Assembly: GCA_963169105.1 (NCBI GenBank)
Contig: OY720641.1
Coordinates: forward strand, 5,967,258 to 6,031,257
Reading direction: 5' to 3'
Length of the DNA: 64,000 nt
Origin: Ceriagrion tenellum
Taxonomy: Eukaryota; Arthropoda; Insecta; Odonata; Coenagrionidae
Within the stretch, counting starts at the first letter, position 1; each line of letters opens with the position of its first letter. Made by a program: the position numbers and the translations under genes. Under the pieces are notes generated by a model. That model saw nothing but the letters and a program-made list of their open reading frames with translations. It was not told the origin of the DNA and did not search any database. This document shows positions 1-11,273 of the stretch, one piece after another.

Positions 1-247
1 TTAGATCTCGGTAAAGTTTTCCTCGAAACAAATTGCCGAGTTAGATGTAAAAACAGCCAATTTTGTTAAATTGGTTCAGCGTCTTTGGTGTTATTTGGAA
101 ATATTTTTGCTTGTTTCGAACGTTTAAATGAAAACACATCGTTCTATCGGAATAATTCCTTTGCTAGCCAGCATCTTCGAGTGAAACATCTGTGAAATTA
201 TATCAACGTTTCTTGCGAATTTATCAAACTGCGATCACTGTTAAACC

Positions 248-477
248 TACCTTTCCGTAAAACCTGGCTAATAAAGCTTTTCCTCTGGTCCTTTCTCGGT
301 GAATCTCTGAGTAATACTTAAACAGCAGATTTTTAATTACCTTGAGCTTCAGGCCACTTTTCTGTAAAACCTGGTTTGATAAAGCTTTTCATTGAATTCC
401 CATGGTACTTTTTCCATGAAATCTCTTGGTAATATTTCAACAAAAATTATGAAAAAATTACCTTGAGCTTCAGACAT
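248..477 (+). repeat. Two-copy diverged tandem repeat (unit about 106-124 bp)
   Basis: Both units carry GTAAAACCTGG, a TAAAGCTTTTC word, a CTCTKRGTAATA word and end with TTACCTTGAGCTTCAG. The first unit is about 248-353 and the second about 354-477. No coding potential. Confidence 0.65.
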
Positions 478-503
478 AAACACTTTCATTTTATATCCAA
501 TGT

Positions 504-1080
504 TTACGACATCAAAGCCATAATGGAGGATTTGTAAAATAATGTGAGCCTCCTGCCAGATGTACCTAATTGTATTTGTGAACTGTTGAAGCGTGTTAAT
601 TTCGGCGTTTGGGGCGGAAGTTTTGAACTCGTGGCTGCTTTGAAACGTGAAGAGGAAAGCATGTCATACGAGCGAGAGTACAAGGCTTCGCGGACTAGTG
701 TTGAGCAGGCGTTGGTAATGTGCCCACCTCTCATTCCCCTTTTTCCCCCGATCAGACACCGAATGGCTTTGCCCCCTGACCGTGTGGCCATCGATTTATT
801 GAAGTTGTCGTCCCGTTTCGGAATTGGGTTGGCTGCCGTACTACGTTCGCCGATAGCGGAATCCTTCGTTCTTCTGTTTTTTTTCCTGTAAGTTTTTTTC
901 GTCGAACATCTGAATCCCTCCACTCTGCTGACCGATCTAGTTTGGGAGGCTGCAGCGGCGGGAGCGTCGACTCTGGATTTTTTGCGAATCAAGGCATTCC
1001 TTCTCCGTGTCGAGTCTTTTCGTCCTGAGCTATCGCTATTCTGTGGCTCTATCTCTCCCTCGCTTTTGGAATGTCAAGCT
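504..1080. other. Relatively GC/CpG-rich segment, unclassified
   Basis: Open frames of 115 codons (+) and 162 codons (-) overlap here. Neither has a recognisable domain, and the mutual overlap suggests composition rather than a gene. It could be a promoter or exon fragment of a gene outside the window. I cannot assign it. Confidence 0.2.
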
Positions 1081-3220
1081 GTCTACATTTGGGTCAGATA
1101 ATAATTTATGTGGCCTATTTAAGGTGCCGTGATCCTTACAATGCAAAAATGTCATTTTTCCATGGTAACCCGAGTTGTATTTTGGAAATAGTTACTTAAT
1201 TCTATTGTTCGATTGTATTCAATTTTGAAATTACAAAATCAAAGCTCAGATTACTAAATTACAAAATATTTTTATAACTTATGTTGAACAAATGATGTGG
1301 AATATAGCGCCATTTCTATTGGGCCTACATATGTTGTCTGCAAAATATTTTAAAATTGTGTTAATAAATCAGGGAATCGTTTTATAAACCGTAGTTTCTT
1401 CAAGACTTATGCATTTTATGACAGTTTTTCACAAAAAGAATGCCTTTGTGATATTAAAATAAGCTTCTTCTGGCATAACACACCAGCTCTTTAATCTGTG
1501 TATTGGCCAAGGTAATAAAATAATATGAAATTGGTGGTCAAAGTATGGTTCTGTTTAAGGATATTTAATGATTATATTCCATAAGTGCCACGTTTTTTAT
1601 AAAAGTTACGTTTATTTTACTAATTTAACGCCGTTAAGGTAACGATGCAGGGAATTTGGCTTATATTTCCTTTCTTCGTTTACATGCTGTCATTTTATAG
1701 TTTCTTGTATGGCTAAATCTTGGCTTACAGTATGTATGCTAGTTATGTAATTGAAGTATCCGTCATGTATTTCATGACGTGTAATGTTTCAAGTGGTCAG
1801 CGCTAAATAGAGCACTCTCCCAATCTATTTTTAGCGGAAATCCCCACTCCTAATTTCAATTTATTCCTGTATTTCTCCCCGAAAGTGTAGTGCGAATCGA
1901 ATCGTGAGCCTGTAGGGTTAAGTAGACAAGGTACGCAAGCTAGAAAAAAACCTGCTTCCCTGGAATTTTTTTAAGGTAGTCTACTTTCTAGTTCTTTAGA
2001 GTATTTCTACAATCTATCCTAGGTTGCTAACTTGCCGTTTAGTGAAATGAGCCTCTGCTGCCCAACCTCATACGTTCTTCGGTGGATACGTGCTGTCACC
2101 ATGGAGCCAACCTCTTCGTGATTGGCTGCTATGAGGAACACCAAGACATGTGATATCACTTGCTGACGATCTGCCTGCCCATGAAAACCAGCTTTTATTC
2201 CTTGAAGAGTTGATGCACTTCATTCTTTGAACCTTTGAAAAGGCAATAGATGGAGCTAAGCGTGGATGAAACGACCTTGAATATTAATTTTCGGTGTGTG
2301 GGCCCTGCTAATCACTGGAATGACCCCTCAGCTGCCTTCTTTCGAATGTAGTTTGAGGATTAATTCGTTCCGTAAGTTTTTTTTATATGTGCACGACCTT
2401 AGCTATGTTATGAAGAAGTATCATGTCAACCCAATTTTAGGCTTCTCGACGACTGATCTTGATTCCCGTCTACAACAGATGGAAACTCAAGAAAATGGCG
2501 CATTAAAGGCCTGGCTGTTTTTTGCCTTGAGGAAATCCTTACAAAGTTCTTATGCTATAGAATGTAGTAGCAATGCATTCTTCAGGATGCTTTCTTTTTA
2601 AATCCTTGGAGCTGTATGCTGTCAAAGAAGTCGACCCTTATTTATTCTTGTTGACCGATATGCATGCGGTCGCAATATTATGAGCTTAGTCCTTCTGATG
2701 GCTTCAACAAAACTTAATCAACCTGTGCCATATTGTTAGGAGGACTTTATCTTCATTTCTATCGCTGCAGGGAATGGCCAAAGTTTGTGTTCTTCGAATA
2801 GCCTTGATGCCTAACCCGCGGACCAGTGGGAGGACTTTATTATTGAACTGTTACATCTCTAACCATCGTGCGCGCTTAGACATGGAACTTTTTTGTGTCG
2901 TGAATGGGCTAGAAAACTAACATAATGAATGCTTGCCGTTTTCTAGTCTAGAGTAAGTGAAAAAACTATCAGTGCGAAATTTCTTGTGAAAACCTCGCCG
3001 CTGTGTGGTTCAAGGGGTGTGTTGAAAATTGAACCAGGAAGAGTAATACGAAATGGACACATATAAGAGTCAACGAGCTCTTTGCGGAAAGTTATGGAAC
3101 AGTTGAGGTATGGGAAGGCTTCCGGGAATTAATCCCTGAGTTACAGCCAACGCATCTCCTGTTATATCTCGGAGTTCCGAGTCTCGCTCTCCTCTTGGGG
3201 ACGCGATTTTCTTTCCCTTC
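1081..3220. other. No gene recognised
   Basis: AT-rich unique-looking DNA. A 101-codon + frame at 2296-2601 has no family resemblance I can name. Nothing else is supported. Confidence 0.4.
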
Positions 3221-3224
3221 GTCA

Positions 3225-3425
3225 TTGACCATCTTGATTCGCCGTGGGGTACCAGACCTTTAACAAGGCAGCGGGGCGAGGGGCGACCGCCCCCGGGGCC
3301 CTTGTCGCCTCCGTCCCCGGGGTCGCCCCGACCGCTGCCGCACCTCCCGTGGGTGTGGGACACCAGAGGAAGATCGGAGGGTGCAGCGTGTTCGTGCAGT
3401 GCTGGTCATCGGACAGGAGGTGAGA
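3225..3425 (+). promoter_or_regulatory. CpG-rich block, candidate 5' exon/promoter
   Basis: About 200 bases are very GC-rich, with CCCCGGGG and CCCCGG words, in otherwise AT-rich DNA. A good splice donor context (GGAG|GTGAGA) occurs at 3419-3425. This could be the missing non-coding first exon of the GRAMD2-like gene 7.6 kb downstream, but nothing links them directly. Overlapping open frames on both strands here are probably a by-product of base composition. Confidence 0.3.
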
Positions 3426-3649
3426 TGGGAAGCGCTTCTGTGTTGGCTTGTGAAAATGCGGCGCTCCGCAACACTAAACGGAGAATTTTTTTACGTCAAT
3501 GCGCCTTTAAAATCAGTGTGGCATTGAGGTAGCTGGACGAATTGGGACAATGTAATATTTGCGGGGTGGTCCAGTCCAATATTATAACCGAGGGACTAAT
3601 TTCGCAATGGAGATAAACGTGTACTCTTTCGATCGGACATATCGGACAG

Positions 3650-4545
3650 TAAATTAAGATTTTTGCCGACGATACAGTTATCTATCGTGAAATGAGTGAA
3701 GTCGCGGACTTTGAAGCTCTGTCATCGGACCTTAACAGCGTTCATTCGTGGTTCCAGGAGTGGGGGTTAGAATTAAATATCAGCAAATGCTCCACAGTTC
3801 ACTTCCTTCGAAAGTCATCACACAAATGCCATACCTATACTATGGGTGGTGGAGTAAACATAAAATCTTCAGATACAGTAAAATATCTTGGAATTACCTT
3901 AACATCTGATATATCGTGGGGATCACACATACAAAACATATGTGGCGCAGCATTAAAGAAAATAGGTTTTGTTAAACGTATAATAGGAAGGTCTTCGGAT
4001 GAAAAAGTCAAAGAAAGATGCTACTTCGCTCTGGTTAGGCCTCACCTCTAATACGCCGCGAGCATTTGGGACCCTGGTCAAATAGATTTAACCAAAAACA
4101 TTAATAAAATACAAAGGAAAGCAGCGCGCTTCGTTAAAAACTGCTACGAGCGTACATATTGTGTCTCACAGCTTTTAGAGGGATTAAGGTGGGAGCCCCT
4201 AGAGACTCGGAGGCAGCACGCTAGGCTTAGCTTGCTTGAGAAATTCAGAACTGGTGTGTTTCAGAGCGACACAGAGAATATAATCATGAACTCTCACTAC
4301 ATTTCTAGGTCTGACAGATGCGATAAAATAAGAGAGATACTCTGCCGAAGAGATTGGTACAAAAACTCGTTCTTTCCGCGCACAATAAGCGACCACAATA
4401 AAAACTGAGCTCCACAAAATGCACTCCTACAATACGTGTCACCATTTCACCTCCAAAAATTTACATCTTTACACGGCTGGTGACCCAACACCCCCTGCCA
4501 CACGCCCTTGTGGCGGCTCGTAGGGTATTATGTAAATGTAGATGT
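3650..4545 (+). mobile_element. 5'-truncated LINE (CR1/Jockey-type), RT C-terminal half
   Basis: The reading frame starts abruptly with IKIFADDTVIYRE, which contains the FADD catalytic motif of reverse transcriptase. It continues through the thumb region (KYLGITLTSDISWGSHIQNI). An in-frame TAA occurs at about 4049, and frames are shifted further on. The 3' end carries a short ATGTAAATGTAGATG-like tail. The upstream part of RT and the endonuclease are absent, as in incomplete target-primed insertion. Same family as the copies at 6517-7070 and 22465-22640. Confidence 0.85.
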
Positions 4546-6516
4546 GGATAACTAAGCATACAAGTATTAGCCAGAGATCGCGGTGGGCCTAAGTGAAGAG
4601 CGGATTTTGGCCATCTTGCCGCGGCCATTACGGATGCTTGCCAAAGTTCCGCGAAGGTGGAAGAAACATCATTAAAGCAATATTATGGATTTTTTTGTTT
4701 TTAAGTGCTTTCTAAGTACTTATTCCCTTTGGAACCTTAAAATAAAACCGCTTTCTTTGCTAAGGGAATGAATTCAATTTTTCATGGCCTTCGCCTTTGA
4801 TGGCATGGCATGCGCATCCATCATTTTTTCCTTAAGGAGACGCTGTCTATAGTGGGCTAAATTATCACTCTCCTCCGCAGTATAAGAATGCGTTCGGTCG
4901 TTAACCGCTGCCATTTCGTCGCTGATAGCCTCCCAATGAACCGTTTGATACAGAGCGGTATGACATCGACCGAGAGGATGTGGCCGTAGTCTCTTAATCG
5001 CATTTCGCGTATAATTTTTTCCCCAACCATGAACTAAATTCGTCGGAGAGGTACCTTGATGAGATTTTTTTGTGAAGGAATCTCACCTCACTTACGCCAG
5101 TACTCCTCAATCATTTCGCTCCACCGCTTCAATGGAGGAAACCGCCCGCTCCTAAAAAATCTTTGCGATAACCCCTTATTTCTTGGTTATATTTTTCGTT
5201 TTTCAACGTCACCTTCCTGGATTTATTACTTCTGTTTCCTAGGCTGCGGCAGTCCGTTAAGATTTTTGTCGTCTCTTTCTTTATCAGGAAAACATGCCGG
5301 AGCTTAGTTTTTTCTTCATCATTCTGGAAAAAAAGTCGTAAATCGATATCACCTCTTTCTTACGGAATCTCTCTGTGGCAGTTCTTGCAAATCCCAACCT
5401 GGTAAAATGCTGGATAAATGTGTGTGATATATTACGGTCCTATCTAAATTTTAGGTTGCAGTACGCAGAAAAGTCAATGAATATTGTCTCATTGAAAATT
5501 AAATTAGTTTTCTAATGATACTAAAATATCATTTTCTATCTGCATTTCTTCTATTGCTATTTTGCGAAAAAAATATCAGCCGTTTTCCACGGGAAATAGC
5601 ACGGTTTTGTGCTTCAGAAATATATTATTAAATAAAGTCGTTGTTGGGCTACAGAAATGGCGTCCAAAATGTAATGGTTTGTTGTTCGATATGTTTCTCA
5701 ATTTTTTTAGGTAAGTTAATTGCTCTGCGAAATATTTCTTAAAAATCTGCAAAAAATTTGTTTACGATGAAACAAATAAATGACTACCTCGATTCAGGGG
5801 GTTTTGGTAATTATTACGATTTGTCATGGAAACAAAGTTTTGTCCCTGAACCAGCAGCATATTTATGCCATGCTTTTGAAGACGGTTTTTTGACGTCAGT
5901 TTCGAAGTTAAAATTTGAATATGGTCTCTTATATGACTTGAAAGAATATTCTAGCTCAAACTGCCTCTCTCGCCGGTTCTTCGACTCTTCGGAATGGGAA
6001 TAACGCACATTCACCAGCGACGTCCTAGCGCCGTCAAATCGAGCAGTCCTTCATATCCGAGCCTTTCACCCGATTCCTCCCACTTGGCTGACCTCCTCGG
6101 GCCAGAAATGGCCTCACTTCGTCGGCTTGAGAGCCCCTTTTCAGCGGCAACCGAAGGTTATAGCCGAGGTAACCGCAACCCCCCGCCGTGAATTGATGTT
6201 CGGGTGTCCTCGGGTAAGCGAAGACACGGAATAGGAAGCAGTCCGGCGTCATTACACCGAGGAAAGACCGCGAGGATGAGATGGGATTTATAAACAGCTC
6301 GGAATATCATCGCCCATCCATTGGAAAAGACCTCACTGTAATGGGGTCGTTGGCTCTGAAGCGATGTCCCAGTTTCATTCACATGTCCGTGGACGGACCC
6401 AATTTTTTTATCCTTTTGACTTTGTATAAACTTTATCCATCTTCTACTCTAAGGCCTGGTTTTAAAATTTTTGGTAATATTCTTTTGGTATCTGATGTAT
6501 ACGCACTCTTTCATTG
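4546..6516. other. No gene recognised
   Basis: Intervening DNA between two LINE fragments. An 81-codon + frame (5758-6003) and a modestly CpG-rich patch (about 6000-6300) have no recognisable product. Confidence 0.4.
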
Positions 6517-7070
6517 ATAGGAAGGTCCTCGGATGAAAAAGTCAAAGAGAGGTGCTATTTCGCTCAGGTTAGGCCACACCTCGAATACGCCGCGAGCATT
6601 TGGGACCCTGGTCAAATAGATTTAACCAAAAAATTAATAAAATACAAAGGAAAGCAGCGGGCTTCGTTAAAAACTGCTACGAGCATACATATAGTGTTAC
6701 ACATCTTTTAGACGGACTAAGGTGGGAGCCCCTAGAGACTCTGAGGCTAATCGCTAGGCTGCTTGAGAAATTTAGAACTGATGTTTTTCAGAACGACACA
6801 AAGAACATAATCATGACGCCACACTACATCTCTAGGTCTGACAGAAGCTTTAAAATAGGAGAGATACATTGCCAAACAGATTGGTACAAAAATTTGTTCT
6901 TTCCGCATTCAGTGAGTGACCGTGATAAAACCGGAGCTTCATTTAAAACACACATAAAACAGTTCACCATTTTACCTCCCATAACCTCTTTTTTTCACCT
7001 TTATACGGCTGATATCCTAACACCCCCTGCCAAAGACCCATGCAGTAGCTCGCAGGGCAATGTGTAGATA
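6517..7070 (+). mobile_element. 5'-truncated LINE 3' fragment, same family as 3650-4545
   Basis: It begins in the GRSSDEKVKERCYFA block and runs to the protein end in two overlapping frames, one frameshift apart near 6600-6640. Nucleotide identity to the copy at about 3987-4540 is obvious by eye. Both copies are sense relative to the downstream GRAMD2-like gene. Confidence 0.8.
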
Positions 7071-8344
7071 TTGATTATTATTAGGTTCATCTACCGGTTT
7101 AGTCGACAGAGAAGAGAGTGAACAATCCTTTAGATTATTACAGGCGCAGGCTCGTTTCCTCTTATACTCATTCTACGTATAATAATCTGTGCTTACCTTT
7201 CTTCACCTCGCCATTGAAGTGGAAGGAGTGATTATTTTAATGTGTGGATTTGCATAAAAATTTGCAATCGTGTCCTCGTTAGTGATGTCTATGAAAAAAA
7301 AGTGAATTAAATTTCGTCATACCTGTATGTTTTTCTGGCGAATCAGTGCTGTTTTAACGCTTTGCCTTATGGCACATGAAAATTTTATTTCGTAAGAATC
7401 CGATAAATTATGTACAGATTTTCTTCTTAACGTGAAAGAATTAATTTCATGCAATTATAATTGTTGCTAAGAAAAATGTCAAGGCGTCGCGCCCGGTCCA
7501 ATATTTCTAACAGCCTAGCTCAATATAATTTCGTCTAAATGTTTACTTCCGCTTCCGAAATTCGTGCTTAGGCTATTCGTAACCAAGTCATTTAAGGTAG
7601 TTTGAGCGACATAGTTCCCTAGTCATAATGGAGACATATATTCGAATTATATGCTTTAATTTAGTAGCTGTAAGGAGCATGAATTAAATATTACATTATT
7701 AATGGTGCAATTATACTTCCATGTGACTGAAAATCTTCGTAACCAAATAATTATATGTTTTTGACTCATTTTTTTCATGCGGCACTTTTAAAACTCTTCT
7801 ACAGATATTTTTAGATTCTGAAAAAAGTACCGTGGTGGCAATGTGATTTATTTATATTTTCATTTGTTGATAAAGCATACAAACTACACACTATATCTAG
7901 GTGTTATAAATTCTTCATATTTTAAATAAGATCTCTCTGTAGTGCATACACGTACTATTTTCCATGTAAAAGGGATAGTTTTTTTCGTCAAAAATCTCGG
8001 AAAGTAGTGGGGTTAGGAGCTGATATTTTGATATGTTTTGGAAGGGTGAATTATTTTTGAAAATTCGACCAAATTCATTGATTTATAGGTGAAAAGATAT
8101 TCGCTCAAACTACCTTAATTAAAAAGTCATGCTTCAGGTAAGGAAAATATTTTAAATGTAATTCCTACATCATTTCCTGTGCCCTATCTTCTACCTATTC
8201 GGTGAGCGTAATAGCGTAATAGCTGATGCTCATAAGTGAAATATGCTCCAAGACTTTCTTTACGACTTACTAAAAACAATGATTGAAAGGTGCACTCAGT
8301 GACTCAATTCGACCGCTCTAACTCCCATATATTTCAATCCCTTT

Positions 8345-8620
8345 ACGGCTAACCCAGCGTCCTTCCCTCCGTCATGGCCTTCAACATCCATTCAATCCTC
8401 CTCACCTGCCCCTACTGTGTCTTGTAATCTTCTCCAGAAGTTACCTCTCTTCGTCGGTCATTCTGAACACTTCCTCGTTCGTATTCCTTTCCGCCTACCG
8501 CTCTATCTTCATGCTCCTTCTCAATAAGGTTCGAATACCTGCGACCTAGTCTCCTCATCCTAGTTTCAGAGTCCACATTTATGCCCCGCCTGACGCTATA
8601 CTAAGTATGTAACTTCTTTC
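8345..8620 (-). mobile_element. Decayed antisense non-LTR LINE tail
   Basis: The reverse strand shows scattered words such as NEEVFRMTDEER and EKITR with stops between them. This matches the post-RT C-terminal region (NEEVLRRVGEER-like) common to RTE-type LINEs. Heavily mutated. Confidence 0.5.
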
Positions 8621-10129
8621 CAATTCCCGTCCTTAGCACTCTTATCGACAAAGCTCGCTTGAATATAACGAATTCCCAGATATTTGTAAATACCCCAACT
8701 TTCAATCTATATCAATTGAAGTTCAAGGGTACTTCATCTAACGATGAGTCTCTGAGATATCATAAAACCAGGCTCAAATAGTTTCATACGGTGGGAGAAA
8801 TCGGAACACAATTTAAAGTATTTATCTCAATATTTGGCTATTTAAATGATGAAGCAAAATATCCGTATATTCATAAATTGAGGATATGGTGAAAGTACAA
8901 GTTCAAGCTGTCTCTTGTGTTTCATTCTCTCATTTGTCCTCGGGAAGAAGTGAATTGAATATTTCCCGATAGTTGTATTGCTATTGAACAGACTTCTCTC
9001 GTCGTTAGTCGACAGTTTTATCCATTTTATCCTTTGAGGAATTCTGAGCACCTATGTAACTTCTCTACATCCTTTTACTTCGAATCAATTTACTTGTCCC
9101 TGTGCATAGTACGTTGATGACAAAGTTACGATGTTGTTTGTTACTTATCAACTTTTCGCAAGATGTAATTTGCAAGCATCTGTGTTTAATGCAAGGCTGG
9201 GACTCCGAGGAAGTTTTCTCGCAGATTAAAAAAACTATCCTCGTGTTTGCAGAGGTTTTAAGACCGTCTACTAACTTTTGTCGGCACTGAATTCGTGTCC
9301 TCCTTCTTTTTGAATACTAGACTTTGTCATTTTTATCTTACCCTGCGTGACTCATTTCTCTCTTATGTTCGCATGTATTCGCCTGCTTGACTTAATCGCC
9401 ATTCTTGCCGGCCTTAATTGAGATTTCCTTGGCCCTATAAGCATTTTATTGACCAACCGCCCTGCTTAGTAACCGTTACTAACTGAATGTTTACATACGG
9501 GTTCATTCTGGGTTTGGCTTCGCTTGCGTGTGAAAGTACACGGGAAAACTCGTTTTCTCGTTGTTGGCGCGATTTCTTTGAGTGACATTGACGCACAGCC
9601 GAAAAATGAAGGATGCCTTGTTCCAACCAGAACCTTATTTTAACAAATTGCGGGAAAACATGCAACGCATATCAAAAATCTGTCAAAATATGGTGTGCGA
9701 AGAGAGCTTCTGTGGATATGGGCCTATCCGGTATGGGCCAAATCAGGCGTGTAACCCCTTAGCTCTACTCGCCAGTGCATACATCCATCCAGCCCAATCA
9801 TTTCTTGAGCTCTAAGAATCATTATTTACCTTTAACTGCTCGCACGCAAAGGATATGCATGTTCGTAGTTTGAAAAAACCTAAAAGAGGTTGGGAAGTAG
9901 GAATAGAGATTTTATTAAAGCGAGATGAGAAACACGAGATCAGGAATCAAGAATGATCAGATTCAGATTAGTGACTCGTAATTCGTCTCCCTGAGTGAAA
10001 ATAATTGAATGCGCAGGATTGGTTAGTGGGATAGAATTCTTGTAGATGATGAAGGCTTGTAACCACGTCTGAAACATTTATAAATGATAAGGAAAAGAAG
10101 AGTAAGGCGGCTGAAATAATGCAGTCTAT

Positions 10130-10380
10130 CACTACGTTTACCAATCGAACTCAGATCGATATGAACTCGAACCGATCTGAACATTCTAAGCCAACCGATT
10201 CGGATCGCCTGGTTTATCAATGCGAAATCGATTGAAATATCGATTGGAATCGGTTCATATCGATTTGAAATCTCAGACTGGCAGACAAAGCGGGCCGAGG
10301 TAGCCCGCTTCTCATGTCGATTCCACTAGCCCGTGCATTTACCATACCGAGCTGAACCGGCTAAATCGATCTGACATACA
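10130..10380. promoter_or_regulatory. ATCGAT-rich segment
   Basis: Five ATCGAT palindromes and several CGAT/CGGTT words occur within about 250 bases (10156, 10227, 10238, 10258 and 10364 approximately). ATCGAT is the core of DREF/BEAF-type sites in flies. It could instead be part of an old repeat. Located 0.7-0.9 kb upstream of the first GRAMD2-like exon seen. Confidence 0.3.
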
Positions 10381-11028
10381 TACAATTTTGGTGACATACA
10401 ATTGCTCGGAAGAATGAGTCGATGTGATTTTCTAGCTTAATTATCATTGCCATTCAAATATAAAAGCACAGGATGTCATACTGAAGTCTTAGAAAGTTAT
10501 TCCGGCAAGTAAAATCAATATTTACTGATTTAAATCGGAGAAAACGCTCCTTGTTAGCGAAGATTGATTAATGTTTCGTCACGAATTAATTTATTTTTTA
10601 ATGAGTCATTAAATTGTTTTTGTCTTATGTTGAACGTATGTGAAAAGGTGATTTTGAAAATTCGTGCCGCGTAATCAAATTTGGTGATTCTTGTTTGTCT
10701 GGAAATGGAAATTTGGGACCGGTCTACTACATAATAGAAATGAGCTGAAATCCTTTTGCCTATATGCAACGGAGTGAATTTTTCATTTGATCACTTATGT
10801 ATACGGTACGTGATTCTTGTTCTGTAAAGTTGTATTTTTAATAAATTCTTTTCATAGTATCATGATCATGTCGTTTGTCATAAGTTAGAATCATACAGTT
10901 TGATGAACGTGCTGCATTTAAAGTTAGCCGAGACACTTCCGTATCGACTCCATTGTTCTCTTTTTTGTCTGTGGTTTAAATCTTTGTTCTGATACTAATG
11001 CCCTCTCTCCTTTTGCGTCCCTTTGCAG

Positions 11029-11273
11029 GCAGGCGCTGAAGCAGCTGAGTACGAGTGCCCCCGCGATGACCCAGGCCAGCGTCCGCTCGGGTCAAGCGTC
11101 TTCTTCGTCCTCGTCGTCAGCGTCAGCGGCCGCACACTGCGCCTCAACGGTCACCGTGTCCGCGGTCGAGGGAGCCGAGCCCGTCGTGCCGACGCCCGGG
11201 TCGAGCAAGGCGCGGCAGAAGAAGTTCCATCGCCACTTCAAGCAGGTGGCGCCGGAGGAAAGGGTGCTCAACT
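11029..11273 (+). CDS. GRAMD2B: GRAMD2-like coding exon 1 seen (N-terminus, start of GRAM domain)
   Basis: A pyrimidine tract ending in TTTGCAG precedes the exon (alternative AG at 11032). The donor is GTGAGT at 11274. The frame is open from the acceptor, and the first Met is at 11066. The exon encodes a Ser run, then a basic stretch KARQKKFHRHFKQ that leads into the GRAM fold. It is strikingly GC- and CpG-rich against AT-rich flanks. It ends in phase 1. The start at 11066 is preferred because no upstream coding exon was recognised; translation could begin in an unseen exon. Confidence 0.8.

Larger units (their letters stand above)
7071..11028. other. Upstream AT-rich DNA, no gene recognised
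   Basis: Apart from the LINE scrap at 8345-8620 and the ATCGAT-rich segment at 10130-10380, I see nothing coding. It is presumably the intron or upstream region of the GRAMD2-like gene. Confidence 0.4.

Noticed and set aside
504..992. 162-codon reverse frame as a gene
   Set aside because: Composition is low-complexity and basic, it overlaps a + frame fully, and no motif was recognised.
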